From NCBI RefSeq assembly GCF_021233435.1, contig NZ_CP089468.1:1302001-1366000 (forward strand): 64,000 bases of DNA, given 5' to 3'. This document shows, piece by piece, positions 52,968 to 62,208 of this stretch. Numbering within the stretch: the stretch's first letter is position 1; every line of letters starts with the position of its first letter. The notes beneath the pieces were generated by a model. The model worked only from the letters and a program-made list of their open reading frames with translations. It made no database searches and was not told the origin of the DNA. The position numbers and the translations under genes were made by a program. This DNA is from Halobacterium noricense. Lineage in GTDB: Archaea; Halobacteriota; Halobacteria; Halobacteriales; Halobacteriaceae.

Positions 52968-52993
52968 GCCTAACGCAATAAATATTTGCCTAA
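52968..52993. promoter_or_regulatory. Divergent btuF/btuC promoter with direct repeats
   Basis: Two copies of GCCTAA (52968-52973 and 52988-52993) lie exactly 20 bases apart, about two helical turns, flanking the shared AT-rich box AATAAATATTT (52978-52987 or so). That box is about 27 bases from each flanking start codon. The arrangement suggests one regulator controlling both directions. Confidence 0.55.
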
Positions 52994-53012
52994 AGAAACT
53001 ATGATTGTCCAG

Positions 53013-54116
53013 ATGCGCGCCTACACCCGGGCGAGCGCGTGGACCGTCGGCACGTTTCTCGCGCTCGTCGCCGTCATGCTCACCAGCGCCACCATCGGCC
53101 CGGTCGATATCCCCCTCGACCGAGTCGCGCTCGCGGCGCTGGACGCCTTCGCGGTCCCCTCCGCCGCCACGTTCTACGTCACCTCCGTCGCCTTTCCCGC
53201 CGTCGGCGACGTGCCGTGGCTCACCGTTGACCTCGCCTACACCTCGCCGCTGGACTTCGCCGTTCCCGACCAGCAGCAACTCATCGTCGGCGAAATTCGG
53301 CTACCCCGCATCGTCCTCGGAGCCGTCGTCGGGGCCGCACTCGCCGTCGCCGGCACAGTCATGCAGGGGTTCTTCCGAAACCCGATGGCCGACCCCTCCA
53401 TCATCGGCGTCTCCTCGGGCGCGGCAGTCGGCGCCGTTACTGCCATCGCTTTCCCCCTCCTGCTCCCATTCGGCATCCAAGTGTCGGCGTTTGCGGGCGC
53501 GCTCGTCGCCGCATTCGGCGTCTACCTACTCGCCACCGACGGCGGCCGCACGCCCGTCGCAACCCTCCTGCTCGCTGGTGTGGCCGTACAGACGTTCCTG
53601 GGTGCCATCACCTCCTACGTCATCGTCCACTCCGGGGACAGCATCCGCGAGGCGATGTACTGGCTGATGGGTCACCTCCACCTCGCCAACTGGGCAGACG
53701 TCGAACTCACGCTCCCCATCGTCGCCGTCGGCAGTGTCGTCCTGCTGGCGTACGCCCGCGACCTGAACGTCCTGCTCGCCGGCGAGGAGGACGCGCACAC
53801 GCTCGGTGTCGAAGTCGAGCGCACCAAGCGCGTGCTGCTCGCGGTGTCCAGCGTCGTCACCGCGGCCGCCGTCTCCGTCGCTGGCGTCATCGGGTTCGTC
53901 GGGCTCATCGTCCCCCACGTGATGCGCCTGCTCGTCGGCCCCGACCACCGCATCCTGCTGCCCACGTCGGCATTCGCCGGGGGCGCGTTCCTCGTCGCCG
54001 CGGACACGTTCGCGCGTGCTGGCCCCGCCGAACTCCCGGTGGGCATCGTGACGGCGTTCGTCGGCGCGCCGTTCTTCCTCTACTTGCTCCGGAATCGGGA
54101 GGTGCACGCGCTGTGA
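53013..54116 (+). CDS. btuC: Cobalamin ABC transporter permease BtuC
   Basis: BtuC forms the membrane channel of the corrinoid importer. About ten helices are seen, with [36 protein letters not shown] near residue 95 and the coupling-helix region [18 protein letters not shown] near the C-terminus. Starts at 53001 and 53013 are both possible; 53013 fits better with a leaderless transcript from the shared TATA-like box. It overlaps btuD by four bases (GTGA). Confidence 0.92.
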   Translation: MRAYTRASAWTVGTFLALVAVMLTSATIGPVDIPLDRVALAALDAFAVPSAATFYVTSVAFPAVGDVPWLTVDLAYTSPLDFAVPDQQQLIVGEIRLPRIVLGAVVGAALAVAGTVMQGFFRNPMADPSIIGVSSGAAVGAVTAIAFPLLLPFGIQVSAFAGALVAAFGVYLLATDGGRTPVATLLLAGVAVQTFLGAITSYVIVHSGDSIREAMYWLMGHLHLANWADVELTLPIVAVGSVVLLAYARDLNVLLAGEEDAHTLGVEVERTKRVLLAVSSVVTAAAVSVAGVIGFVGLIVPHVMRLLVGPDHRILLPTSAFAGGAFLVAADTFARAGPAELPVGIVTAFVGAPFFLYLLRNREVHAL

Positions 54117-55330
54117 CCCTTGACGTCCGCGACGTCGACGTGGAACTCGGCGGCACGCAGATTCTGAACGAAGTGAGCGCAGACGTCGGCGACGGTCGGC
54201 TCGTCGGCGTCGTCGGCCCAAACGGGGCAGGGAAGTCGACGCTGTTGCGCGCGATGAACGGCGTCGTCGAACCCGTTGCCGGCACTGTCCTCGTCGACGA
54301 CGAAGCCGTCCACGAACTCCCCTCGAAGGCCGCGAGCCGCCGCATCGCCAGCGTCCCCCAGGATACGAGCCTCGGCTTCGAATTCACCGTCCGCGAGACC
54401 GTCGAGATGGGGCGCCACGCCCACGTCCCACGGTTCGGCTCCGACCCCGACCCAGATGCCGTCGAGCGGGCGATGGAGCGTGCGGAGGTCGCACAGTTCG
54501 CGGACCGCGAGGTTACCTCGCTGTCGGGCGGCGAGAAACAGCGCGTGCTGTTGGCGCGCGCGCTCGCCCAGCAAGCGCCCGTCCTGCTGTTGGACGAGCC
54601 GACCGCGAGCCTCGACGTCAACCACCAAGTGCGTACGCTCGAACTCGTCCGCGGGCTCGCCGACGACGCTGAGCGCGCCGTCGTCGCGGCCATCCACGAC
54701 CTCGACCTGGCGGCCCGGTACTGCGACGAACTCGTGCTCGTCGCGGACGGCCGCGTGCTCGACTCCGGCCGCCCCGAAGACGTACTCACGCCAGAGCAGG
54801 TCCGCGAAGCGTTCGACGCCCGCGTCGCGGTCGGCACCGACCCTGCGACCGGCGACCCGACAGTTACGCCGCTCCCGGACGCCGAGGGTGACCTTGCCGA
54901 GCGCGTCCACGTGCTCGGCGGCGGGGACGCCGCGACGCCCGTCCTCCGCGAACTCGCTGGCGTCGGCGCGACCGTAACTGTCGGCCCTGTCAGTGAGGGG
55001 TCGCTGGACCACGAGACCGCGACTCGATTCGGGTTCGAGGCTGTCACCGTCCCACCGTTCTCGACGCCCGACGATGCTGCGGTTTCTCGCGCCCGTGACC
55101 TCGTCGGCGCGGCTGACGCGGTCGTCGTGGCTGGCGACGCCGTTTCGTGGGGGGCTAACGAGACGCTTTGCGACGCCGCCGACGCAGCCGTCGTCATCGG
55201 CGACGCTGGCCCGCGAACTGTCGCTGGTGCGTGCGTCGAACTCGGCTCGCTCGTGGACGCACTCGCGGCGCTCGACGTCGAACCCGATTCGTTCGCGGTC
55301 GCCGACGGCGGCAACGTGGCGGACGATTGA
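54113..55330 (+). CDS. btuD: Cobalamin ABC transporter ATPase BtuD with C-terminal extension
   Basis: The ATPase of the corrinoid importer. The ABC domain (residues 1-250) has Walker [10 protein letters not shown] near 36, the signature LSGGEKQR near 140, Walker B VLLLDEP near 160 and the H loop IHDLD near 195. An extra domain of about 150 residues follows ([20 protein letters not shown]), with repeated Gly- and Asp-rich strands resembling a Rossmann-like fold. The extension's role is unknown. The start is GTG overlapping btuC. Confidence 0.9.
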   Translation: MTLDVRDVDVELGGTQILNEVSADVGDGRLVGVVGPNGAGKSTLLRAMNGVVEPVAGTVLVDDEAVHELPSKAASRRIASVPQDTSLGFEFTVRETVEMGRHAHVPRFGSDPDPDAVERAMERAEVAQFADREVTSLSGGEKQRVLLARALAQQAPVLLLDEPTASLDVNHQVRTLELVRGLADDAERAVVAAIHDLDLAARYCDELVLVADGRVLDSGRPEDVLTPEQVREAFDARVAVGTDPATGDPTVTPLPDAEGDLAERVHVLGGGDAATPVLRELAGVGATVTVGPVSEGSLDHETATRFGFEAVTVPPFSTPDDAAVSRARDLVGAADAVVVAGDAVSWGANETLCDAADAAVVIGDAGPRTVAGACVELGSLVDALAALDVEPDSFAVADGGNVADD

Positions 55331-55375
55331 GGGGTAGCCGGGTCGCCTTTGTGTGTCGCCGACACAGCTGCAATT

Positions 55376-57376
55376 ATGAGACGCGTGGCCGTCGCACTCG
55401 TCGTCATCCTCGCAACACAGGCTGTCGGCGCTGCCGCCGTACAGGGACCAGTTGACGTGGACGCGCAGTCCTCGAACGTGCAAGTGGCGACCGAGCCCGC
55501 CCGCGGGACGGTCGACGCCGCGACCGCACAATCGTCGACGATTCAGAAGGACATCGAACTCCACCTCACGCCGTCCGAACCAGGTTCCGTCGACGTCGTG
55601 GCCACGTACGACGTTCCGGATGCTGTGACAGCGCTGAGCGTGACGCTTCCCTCGGGCGCTGAGAACGTCGACTCGGAGTCGTTCACGCAGACGCCCGACG
55701 GCTACGAGTGGGACGAGACTACCGACCCCGCGAATCTGCGATTCACGCTGCCCGCGAACCAGACCGCCAGCGGCTCACGCGGACCGACTGTGCAAGCCGG
55801 CGGCGACTACTCATTTGTCGACACCGGCGAGTGGGCGCTCATTACGGTCCCCCAACTTCGGACGGGGTGGAGCTACCGCGGGCCGGAGGGGTCAGTAACT
55901 ATCACGGAGGACGTCACCGTCGCTGATGAGGGCTCGACGGGCGGCGAAATCGCGTACCTCGGGCCCGTCGAGGAGTACACGCAGACGGCGAACGGCCAGC
56001 AGTTCACGCTTGCCGTCCCCGAGCACGCGTCGATGGTCGAGTCGTCCGGCGAGGTCCTGGACGCGCTCGGCGCGGCGTCGAGCCAGCTCCATGTCGGCGC
56101 GCGGGACGACGACGTTTGGTTCGTCGCTGCGCCAACGAGCGCCGACTGGGGCGTTCGTGGCGTCGAGTACGGCGGCAACGACGCGTGGGTGGTCGCCGAT
56201 GCCCGGATCGACAGAGCCAGTAACGTCTGGTTCCACGAGTACGTCCACACCAGGCAGTCGTTCAGCACGGCGGAGAGCGGCCGGTGGACAATGGAAGCCG
56301 GCGCCGAGTACTACGCCGCTCTTCTGGCGTTACAGACTGACTACGTCAGCTTCTCGGCGTTCGAGACGCACATCTCGTACGGCGAGCGCGACCCATGGCG
56401 GGACGCTATCCTCTCGCAGCCGTCGACGTGGCCCGTCGGCGCAAACTACGTGAAAGGCAGCCTCGTCTGGGGGGCGATCGACCGGCGCATACGCCTCGCG
56501 ACGAACAGCACCGCGACGATGGCTGACGTCCTCTACCGGTTGAATCAGCGCTCCGATCCTGTGACGAACGCGAACGTGCTGGCTGCGGTGCTGGACGTCT
56601 CCTCGCCGTCGGTTGAGGAGCGCGCGAACCAGTACACGAACACCCGCGAAACGCCCGAGATGTGGACGCGCAGCCAGCACGCCGACGCGTTCAGCACGCA
56701 GCCCGCGCGCATGGAGTTCGCGGTGCGCGAGTACCGCGTCAGCGGGCCGTTCCGCAACGAGACGTTCGCGCAGCTGCCGACGCTGTACGTCGGCGAGACC
56801 GTCACCGTCGTCGGCTCTGTGACCAACGCCGGTGGTCAGACTGGCGAGTACGTCGCTACTGTCGAGTTCGAGGGCGACGTGCTCGTGGAGACGCGCGGCG
56901 AACTCGCGTCGGGCGAAACCACCGAAGTCGCGCTCCGCGAGGAGGTGGGTGCTGCCGGCACGTACAACGTAACTGCCGGCCGGACCACGGTCGCCCTCGA
57001 CGTACGAACGCCGGGGAACCTCTCCGTGAGCGACCTCTCCGTCGCCGAGTCGCGGGTCCAACCGGGCAGCGACGTGACCGCGACCGTCACGCTCTCGAAT
57101 CCCAACGACGTGCCCGCGACGGGACCGGTCGCGGTGACGCTCGACGGCGAGGAAGTCGCGACCGTCGACGCGTCGCTCGCTCCGGGCGCGACCGCCACAC
57201 GAACGCTGAACGTGACGCTTCCGGAAGCGGGCCAGTACACGCTCGCAGCCGGCGACAAGTCGGTTACCGTGTCTGCCGGTGACCTCGGAACTGGCACGGG
57301 TATTCCCGGCTTCGGCATCCCGGTAGCGGTCCTCGCGCTGCTCGTCGCCAGCCTACTCGCGCGGCGCTTCGAGTAG
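55376..57376 (+). CDS. PGF-CTERM anchored HExxH metalloprotease-like protein
   Basis: The 666-residue secreted protein starts with a signal peptide and ends with the PGF-CTERM signal GIPGFGIPVAVLALLVASLLARR. The motif WFHEYVH at residues 286-292 is a zinc HExxH site, with WTMEAGAEYYA about 20 residues later providing the third ligand region, as in gluzincins. Residues from about 470 on are two CARDB-like Ig domains. It lies 45 bases behind btuD and may belong to the uptake operon or be independent. Its substrate is unknown. Confidence 0.85.
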   Translation: MRRVAVALVVILATQAVGAAAVQGPVDVDAQSSNVQVATEPARGTVDAATAQSSTIQKDIELHLTPSEPGSVDVVATYDVPDAVTALSVTLPSGAENVDSESFTQTPDGYEWDETTDPANLRFTLPANQTASGSRGPTVQAGGDYSFVDTGEWALITVPQLRTGWSYRGPEGSVTITEDVTVADEGSTGGEIAYLGPVEEYTQTANGQQFTLAVPEHASMVESSGEVLDALGAASSQLHVGARDDDVWFVAAPTSADWGVRGVEYGGNDAWVVADARIDRASNVWFHEYVHTRQSFSTAESGRWTMEAGAEYYAALLALQTDYVSFSAFETHISYGERDPWRDAILSQPSTWPVGANYVKGSLVWGAIDRRIRLATNSTATMADVLYRLNQRSDPVTNANVLAAVLDVSSPSVEERANQYTNTRETPEMWTRSQHADAFSTQPARMEFAVREYRVSGPFRNETFAQLPTLYVGETVTVVGSVTNAGGQTGEYVATVEFEGDVLVETRGELASGETTEVALREEVGAAGTYNVTAGRTTVALDVRTPGNLSVSDLSVAESRVQPGSDVTATVTLSNPNDVPATGPVAVTLDGEEVATVDASLAPGATATRTLNVTLPEAGQYTLAAGDKSVTVSAGDLGTGTGIPGFGIPVAVLALLVASLLARRFE

Positions 57377-57399
57377 CATTACTGGCTGCTGAGGACGCT

Positions 57400-57443
57400 C
57401 CACTCGCTCGTTTCGTTGCCTCACTTTGTTCGGCCACGCGTCC
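57400..57443. repeat. Intergenic copy of the CTCGCTC-TTCGTTG repeat
   Basis: The stretch CCACTCGCTCGTTTCGTTGC followed by CTCACTTTGTTCGGCCACGC resembles 27517-27561 inside the DR2241 gene, roughly three of four bases matching over 44 positions by eye. It lies between the HExxH gene and srp19 without coding role. Confidence 0.4.
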
Positions 57444-57478
57444 GATACCGTTTAAGGGCGCGACCTGCTAGCCGACGT

Positions 57479-57760
57479 ATGGTCGAGAACGTCATCTGGC
57501 CCGCGTACTTCGACGCGACGCTGTCGCGTCGCGAGGGCCGCCGCGTCCCCGAATCCCTCTCCGTCGAAGACCCGACGGTCGACGAGGTCGCGACCGCCGT
57601 CCAACAGGTCGGCTACGACGCGGTCGTCGAACGCGACGTCGCGTACCCGCGCCAGCACTGGGAGGACTCCGGGCGCGTCCTCGTGAAGGGTGCCGACGAC
57701 GCCGGGAAGTCCGATCTCCTGCAGGCCGTCGCGGCGTACGTGACGGCGCTGCGCGAATAA
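57479..57760 (+). CDS. srp19: Signal recognition particle subunit SRP19
   Basis: SRP19 binds 7S RNA and helps load SRP54 during protein targeting. The 93-residue protein has [25 protein letters not shown] at the N-terminus and the final Lys-containing strand of the family (GRVLVKG). A TATA-like TTTAAGGG lies about 28 bases before the ATG. It overlaps gar1 by one base (TAATG). Confidence 0.94.
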   Translation: MVENVIWPAYFDATLSRREGRRVPESLSVEDPTVDEVATAVQQVGYDAVVERDVAYPRQHWEDSGRVLVKGADDAGKSDLLQAVAAYVTALRE

Positions 57761-57987
57761 TGGAGCGCGCCGGCGACGTCGTCCGTACTGCGCAGAACGT
57801 CGCAGTCGTACGCTGCGAGAGCGACGACCACCCCGACATCGGGGCTGTAGTCGTCGACCAAAACCTCGACGAAGTCGGGCGCGTCGTCGACGTCTTCGGG
57901 CCGGTCGAGCGACCGTACCTCTCGGTCACGCCCAACGAGGGCGTCCACCTCCCGGTGCTGGTCGGCCAGACACTGTACGTTCGGTAG
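57760..57987 (+). CDS. gar1: H/ACA ribonucleoprotein Gar1
   Basis: Gar1 binds Cbf5 in the H/ACA pseudouridine-synthase particle. The 75-residue protein is a small beta barrel with NLDEVGRVVDVFGPVERPYLSV as the conserved core. The srp19-gar1 order is conserved among haloarchaea. Confidence 0.92.
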   Translation: MERAGDVVRTAQNVAVVRCESDDHPDIGAVVVDQNLDEVGRVVDVFGPVERPYLSVTPNEGVHLPVLVGQTLYVR

Positions 57988-58034
57988 GTCGGCGAGTCGC
58001 AAAGCCAAAGCACGGGCGGGCCGACTGCCCGGGC

Positions 58035-59027
58035 ATGAAGGATTCGCTGCGCGGCGTCCCGGTGCTCGTGGGCGTCGTCGCGCTGTTTCTCGTCGTGCAG
58101 TTCGGCGCGCTCGCGCTCCTCGAACCGTTCGAGAGCGCCGGCCTCCAGTCCACCGAGAACCCCCAGAACCCGCTGAACAGCATCTTCTACGTCGCGTTTC
58201 TGCTGGTCGCGACAGCTGGTATTCTGCTGGTCATCAAGTACGACCAGCAGTGGATTTTGCGCGGGTTCATCCTGTTCACGAGCGGGTTCATCGCGACGTA
58301 CGTGTTCGGCGTCGTGCTCCCGACGGTCGAACTCGCAGGGGTGGACCTCGCGACCTACGGGCCGGCAGTCGCGCTCGTCGTCGCGCTGTACGTCTACCCG
58401 GAGTGGTGGGTCATCGACAGCGCGGGCGCCATCCTCGGGATGGGCGCGGCGGCGCTGTTCGGCATCAGTTTCGGGATTCTGCCGGCGCTCGTGCTGCTGA
58501 CGGCGCTGGCCGTCTACGACGCCATTAGCGTCTACGGCACCGAGCACATGCTCACGCTCGCGGAGGGCGTGATGGAACTCCGGCTCCCCATCGTGTTGGT
58601 TGTGCCGGCGACGCGCGGCTACTCGTTCCTCGAAGAAGCCGACGGCGACGCCGAAGTCGTCAAGGAGGAAGACATCGAGGGTGACGAGGAGAGCGAATCC
58701 GAGGAGCGCCAACTCGAAGGCGTTGACGAGGAGGAACGCGAGGCGTACTTCATCGGGCTCGGGGACGCCGTGATGCCGACGATTCTCGTCGCGAGCGCGG
58801 CGCACTTCCTCGACACGCCCGTCGTGTTCGGCGTGGAGTTGGCGGCGCTGACCGCGATTGTCGGGACGCTGATCGGGCTCCTCGTCTTGATGCGAATGGT
58901 GTTCGCGGGGCGCGCACACGCCGGTCTCCCGCTGCTGAACGGTGGCGCTATCGCAGGCTACCTAGTGGGTGCGGTCGCGGCGGGCATCCCGCTCGTGGAA
59001 GCCCTGGGGCTCGCGCCGTACGTCTAA
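58035..59027 (+). CDS. Presenilin-type A22 family intramembrane protease
   Basis: This 330-residue protein has nine membrane helices with the two catalytic Asp motifs VYDAIS (near residue 165) and GLGDAVMP (near residue 247) plus the PAL-like PLLNGG near residue 300. It is the archaeal presenilin homologue that cuts membrane proteins within the bilayer. An acidic cytoplasmic loop of about 40 residues separates the two active-site helices. Confidence 0.93.
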   Translation: MKDSLRGVPVLVGVVALFLVVQFGALALLEPFESAGLQSTENPQNPLNSIFYVAFLLVATAGILLVIKYDQQWILRGFILFTSGFIATYVFGVVLPTVELAGVDLATYGPAVALVVALYVYPEWWVIDSAGAILGMGAAALFGISFGILPALVLLTALAVYDAISVYGTEHMLTLAEGVMELRLPIVLVVPATRGYSFLEEADGDAEVVKEEDIEGDEESESEERQLEGVDEEEREAYFIGLGDAVMPTILVASAAHFLDTPVVFGVELAALTAIVGTLIGLLVLMRMVFAGRAHAGLPLLNGGAIAGYLVGAVAAGIPLVEALGLAPYV

Positions 59028-59171
59028 GCGCGCTGGAGTTGGGACTAGTCGGGGCGAACAGGTGGCGAAATGGAGTTGCGGAGCGGGCCGCCACACTCCC
59101 GCCGAACCGCTCCGCGCGACTCGTCAGGTCACGGGACCCGGTGGTCCCGCTCTCGTACCTCAACCTTCGTC

Positions 59172-60170
59172 CTACTCGCCGGTGAGCGCCTCGCTCGCGG
59201 GCGCGAACTCGATTTCGGTGCCGAGGTCGAGCTCGCTCGCGCGCTCGTAGAGCATGTATGCGGCCGCGGCGGTCTCGATGCCCGTGCCGCCACTGTCGAA
59301 GACGGTCACGTCGTCGTCGGAGACGCGCCCGGGCGCGTTCCCGGCGACCACGTCGCCGAGTTCAGCGTGGACGTGGTCCTCCGTGACGTCGCCCTCCTCA
59401 AGCGCGTGGATGAACGAGCCGGCGTCCTGCGTGACGCGGTCGCGGAGGTCGGGGACGTAGACCGCGCGCTCGATGGTTTCGGCGTCGAGTTCGTGCTTCT
59501 CGGGGTTGTACTGGCCCATCGCAGTGACGTGTGCGCCGTCCGCGAGGTCCGCGCTGTCGAAGACGGGTTCACTCGCGTTCGTCGCGGTGACGACGACGTC
59601 TGCGCCCTCGACGGCCGCGGTACTGGACGAAACGGCCTCGACGGAGACGGCGAGGTCGTCGTCCATCTCTGCGGCGAACGCTTCGCGGTTGGCTTCAGTC
59701 GGCGAGAACACGCGCACTTCGTCGAAGTCTCGGACTGTGGCGGTCGCGCGGAGTTGGCCGCGGGCTTGTGCGCCACTCCCGACGACGGCGAGCGTGCTGG
59801 CGTCCTCGCGGGCGAGCGCATCGACGCCGACCGCGCCCGCTGCGCCCGTCTTGAACGGGTTCATGCGCGCGCCGTCGACGATGGCGAGCGGCTCGCCGGT
59901 GTCGGCGTCGAACAGCGGCGTGACGAACCACGCGTCGGCGTCTGCGAAGCCCGCGCTGTACATGTAGCCGCCCATCGCGCCGGTCTCGGGGAGGACGGCG
60001 GCGTACGCGGTGAACATGCCGGGTGGGGACTCGTTGAGGAGTTTCGTGCGCGGCTCGGCGGGCGCGCCCTCGCCGCGTTGTCGGTACGCGTCGCGAACGG
60101 CCTCAACGTAGTCGGCGGGGTCGGCGAGCCCTGCGACGTCGTCGTCGGAGAGGAACAGCGTCTCGGTCAT
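59172..60170 (-). CDS. Ornithine cyclodeaminase / alanine dehydrogenase family protein
   Basis: The 332-residue NAD-linked enzyme of the mu-crystallin family shows KLLNESPPGMFTAYAAVLPETGAMGGYMYS near the start, DGARMNPFKTGAAGAVG, and the Rossmann motif VVGSGAQARGQL near residue 125. In Archaeoglobus a member is an alanine dehydrogenase; other members are ornithine cyclodeaminases or imine reductases. The substrate cannot be chosen from sequence. Confidence 0.88.
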   Translation of the reverse strand: MTETLFLSDDDVAGLADPADYVEAVRDAYRQRGEGAPAEPRTKLLNESPPGMFTAYAAVLPETGAMGGYMYSAGFADADAWFVTPLFDADTGEPLAIVDGARMNPFKTGAAGAVGVDALAREDASTLAVVGSGAQARGQLRATATVRDFDEVRVFSPTEANREAFAAEMDDDLAVSVEAVSSSTAAVEGADVVVTATNASEPVFDSADLADGAHVTAMGQYNPEKHELDAETIERAVYVPDLRDRVTQDAGSFIHALEEGDVTEDHVHAELGDVVAGNAPGRVSDDDVTVFDSGGTGIETAAAAYMLYERASELDLGTEIEFAPASEALTGE

Positions 60171-60211
60171 ACGCGCCGTTTCGGCGGTCGCGTAGAAAAG
60201 ACTCGTGGGAG

Positions 60212-60424
60212 TCAGTCCGCGGACTCGTAGCCGGAGTCGGCGTGCCGCTCGGTCACCGACGCGGGGTCGTTGACGAACAGCCCGTGCGCGGTCAGCGCGG
60301 TCGCCACGACCGCGCCGAGCGTGAGCGCCACGGTGAGGTCGACGCCCACCGCGTAGAGGCCGCCCGCGAGCCCGACCAGCGAGAGCGGAAGCGCCGCGAG
60401 CAGGGCGTCGTAGTAACGGTTCAT
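60212..60424 (-). CDS. Small two-helix membrane protein
   Basis: A 70-residue protein with two membrane helices and a charged C-terminal tail. No family recognised with confidence. ATG 60424 is the likely start; the frame is open upstream but Cys-rich and unlike membrane protein there. Its promoter region is shared with the divergent MFS gene. Confidence 0.6.
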   Translation of the reverse strand: MNRYYDALLAALPLSLVGLAGGLYAVGVDLTVALTLGAVVATALTAHGLFVNDPASVTERHADSGYESAD

Positions 60425-60535
60425 GGTCACCTGGTACGTCTGCGTGCAGCCACATAATAGTTTGGTGCAGGTTTTACATATTATCTGCATAAGTTATAGC
60501 GCTCGGCTGCCGGAGGGCACACGCCTATAACGCTG

Positions 60536-60555
60536 ACAGGCGATTCTGCGCCTGT
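60536..60555. promoter_or_regulatory. Inverted repeat before the MFS gene
   Basis: ACAGGCG-ATTCTG-CGCCTGT is a perfect 7-bp inverted repeat ending 5 bases before the GTG start. A TATA-like CCTATAAC lies at about 60523-60530, so the repeat spans the expected transcription start. That is a good position for a repressor operator. Confidence 0.5.
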
Positions 60556-60560
60556 ACACA

Positions 60561-61778
60561 GTGAACCGGAACGACCGCTCTATCGTCGGACTCGTGGCGC
60601 TCGCACACGCTATGGTCCACACGTACGAACTCTCCATCCCGATTCTCATCCCGCTGTGGCTGGACACGTTCCCGGTCGGCCAGGGCACGATCGGCCTCGT
60701 CGTCGCTGCCGGCTACGCGCTGTTCGGCCTCGGCGCGCTCCCCGGCGGCATCCTCTCGGACACTGTCGGCTCGCGCCGGCTCATCGCGGGCTGCCTGTTC
60801 GGCATGGCCGCGTCGTTCGCCCTGCTGTCGGTCGCACCCTCCATCCTCGTCGTCGCGCTCGCACTCGTCTGCTGGGGGGTCGCCGCCAGCGTCTACCACC
60901 CTTCGGGGCTGTCGCTCATCTCCACGGGCGTCGAGGACCGCGGCGACGCCTTCGCGTACCACGGCATCGCCGGCAACGTCGGCACCGCCGCCGGCCCGCT
61001 CGCGGTCACGCTCCTGTTGCTCGTAGCGGACTGGCGGGTCGTCACCGCACTGCTCGCCGTGCCCGCCGTTATTGCGGGACTCGTTGCTCTCCGCGTTCGC
61101 TTCGACGAACACGCCGCCGTCGCTGCTACAGACGGTGGCGACTCGAAAGCCAGCGTCGGCGTCTCCTCGGTGAGCGAGTTCCTCTCGGAGTCGAAACTCC
61201 TACTCGCCGGGCCGTTCGTCGCCGTCTTCGCCATCGTCATGCTGAGCGGGCTCTACTACCGTGGCATCCTCACGTTCCTCCCCGACCTGCTCTCCGAGCT
61301 GCCAGCGTTCGCGCCCGTTCAGTTCGCCGGCCGCGAACTCGAGCCGTACCGCTACGCGTACGCCGGCCTGCTGATGGTCGGCGTCGCCGGGCAGTACGCC
61401 GGCGGGAAGCTCACTGACCTCATCCCGACCGAGCGCGGCATCGGCATCACGTTCGCCGCGCTCGCGGTGCTCGCCGTCGTCTTCCTCCCGGCCGCGAACG
61501 CCGGACTCCTGCCGCTGCTGGTGGTCGGCGCACTCCTCGGGTTCACGCTGTTCGTCATCCAGCCGATGTACCAGGCGACCGTCGCCCAGTACACGCCCTC
61601 GGGGACGCGCGGGCTCTCCTACGGGTACACCTACCTCGGCGTGTTCGGCGTCGGCTCTGCCGGCTCCGCGATGGCGGGGAGCATCCTCGAATACTCGAAC
61701 GCGACCGTGCTGTTCGGCGTGCTCGCGGTGCTCGCGCTCGGCGGTGCGAGCATCGCGGCCGTGCTCGCCGCCCGGTAG
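60561..61778 (+). CDS. MFS transporter
   Basis: This 405-residue carrier has 12 membrane helices and the MFS motif GGILSDTVGSRRLI in the loop after helix 2. The middle loop is acidic. The first helix contains AHAMVHTYELSIP, a pattern I recall from the fosmidomycin-resistance-like branch. The transported compound is unknown. GTG is the start codon. Confidence 0.88.
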   Translation: MNRNDRSIVGLVALAHAMVHTYELSIPILIPLWLDTFPVGQGTIGLVVAAGYALFGLGALPGGILSDTVGSRRLIAGCLFGMAASFALLSVAPSILVVALALVCWGVAASVYHPSGLSLISTGVEDRGDAFAYHGIAGNVGTAAGPLAVTLLLLVADWRVVTALLAVPAVIAGLVALRVRFDEHAAVAATDGGDSKASVGVSSVSEFLSESKLLLAGPFVAVFAIVMLSGLYYRGILTFLPDLLSELPAFAPVQFAGRELEPYRYAYAGLLMVGVAGQYAGGKLTDLIPTERGIGITFAALAVLAVVFLPAANAGLLPLLVVGALLGFTLFVIQPMYQATVAQYTPSGTRGLSYGYTYLGVFGVGSAGSAMAGSILEYSNATVLFGVLAVLALGGASIAAVLAAR

Positions 61779-61786
61779 CGGCTCTT

Positions 61787-62185
61787 CTAGCTACGGTAGT
61801 CGACGATGACGAGCGTGAGGAATCGCGCGACGGTGAGCGCTATCGTGCCGAACACGAGCGCGACGATGAAGAACTGGGGGTCGGCGTTCCCCGGGAAGAA
61901 CGGTGTGCCGCGCAGCAGTTGCGCGAGGAAGTCTGCGCCCAGCCACGACGCCGCGCCGTACAGCAGCGCGGCGCGCGTGGACTCGCGGACGCTGGCGTCG
62001 TAGCCGCCCGCGAACGGCGCGACGACCACCCAGCCGACGACGAACGGAACGAGCACGCCGGCGTACCGCTGCGGCGTCAGTGAGCCGTGTGAGAGCGTCC
62101 CCACGAGCACGAACGCGAAGATGGCCAGCAGGTCGCCCGGCAGGAATCGAACGACTGCGCGCGGGTCGGCGTCGTAGAGGTCCAT
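61787..62185 (-). CDS. DUF3054 membrane protein
   Basis: The 132-residue protein has four membrane helices. The family pattern DLLAIFAFVLVGTLSHGSL and LRGTPFFPG with a final helix matches DUF3054, which is found in haloarchaea and actinobacteria without known function. ATG 62185 (MDLYDADP) is the likely start. It lies 24 bases behind the methyltransferase gene. Confidence 0.85.
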   Translation of the reverse strand: MDLYDADPRAVVRFLPGDLLAIFAFVLVGTLSHGSLTPQRYAGVLVPFVVGWVVVAPFAGGYDASVRESTRAALLYGAASWLGADFLAQLLRGTPFFPGNADPQFFIVALVFGTIALTVARFLTLVIVDYRS

Positions 62186-62208
62186 ATCGGAGCCTTCGGA
62201 ACGAGGGA

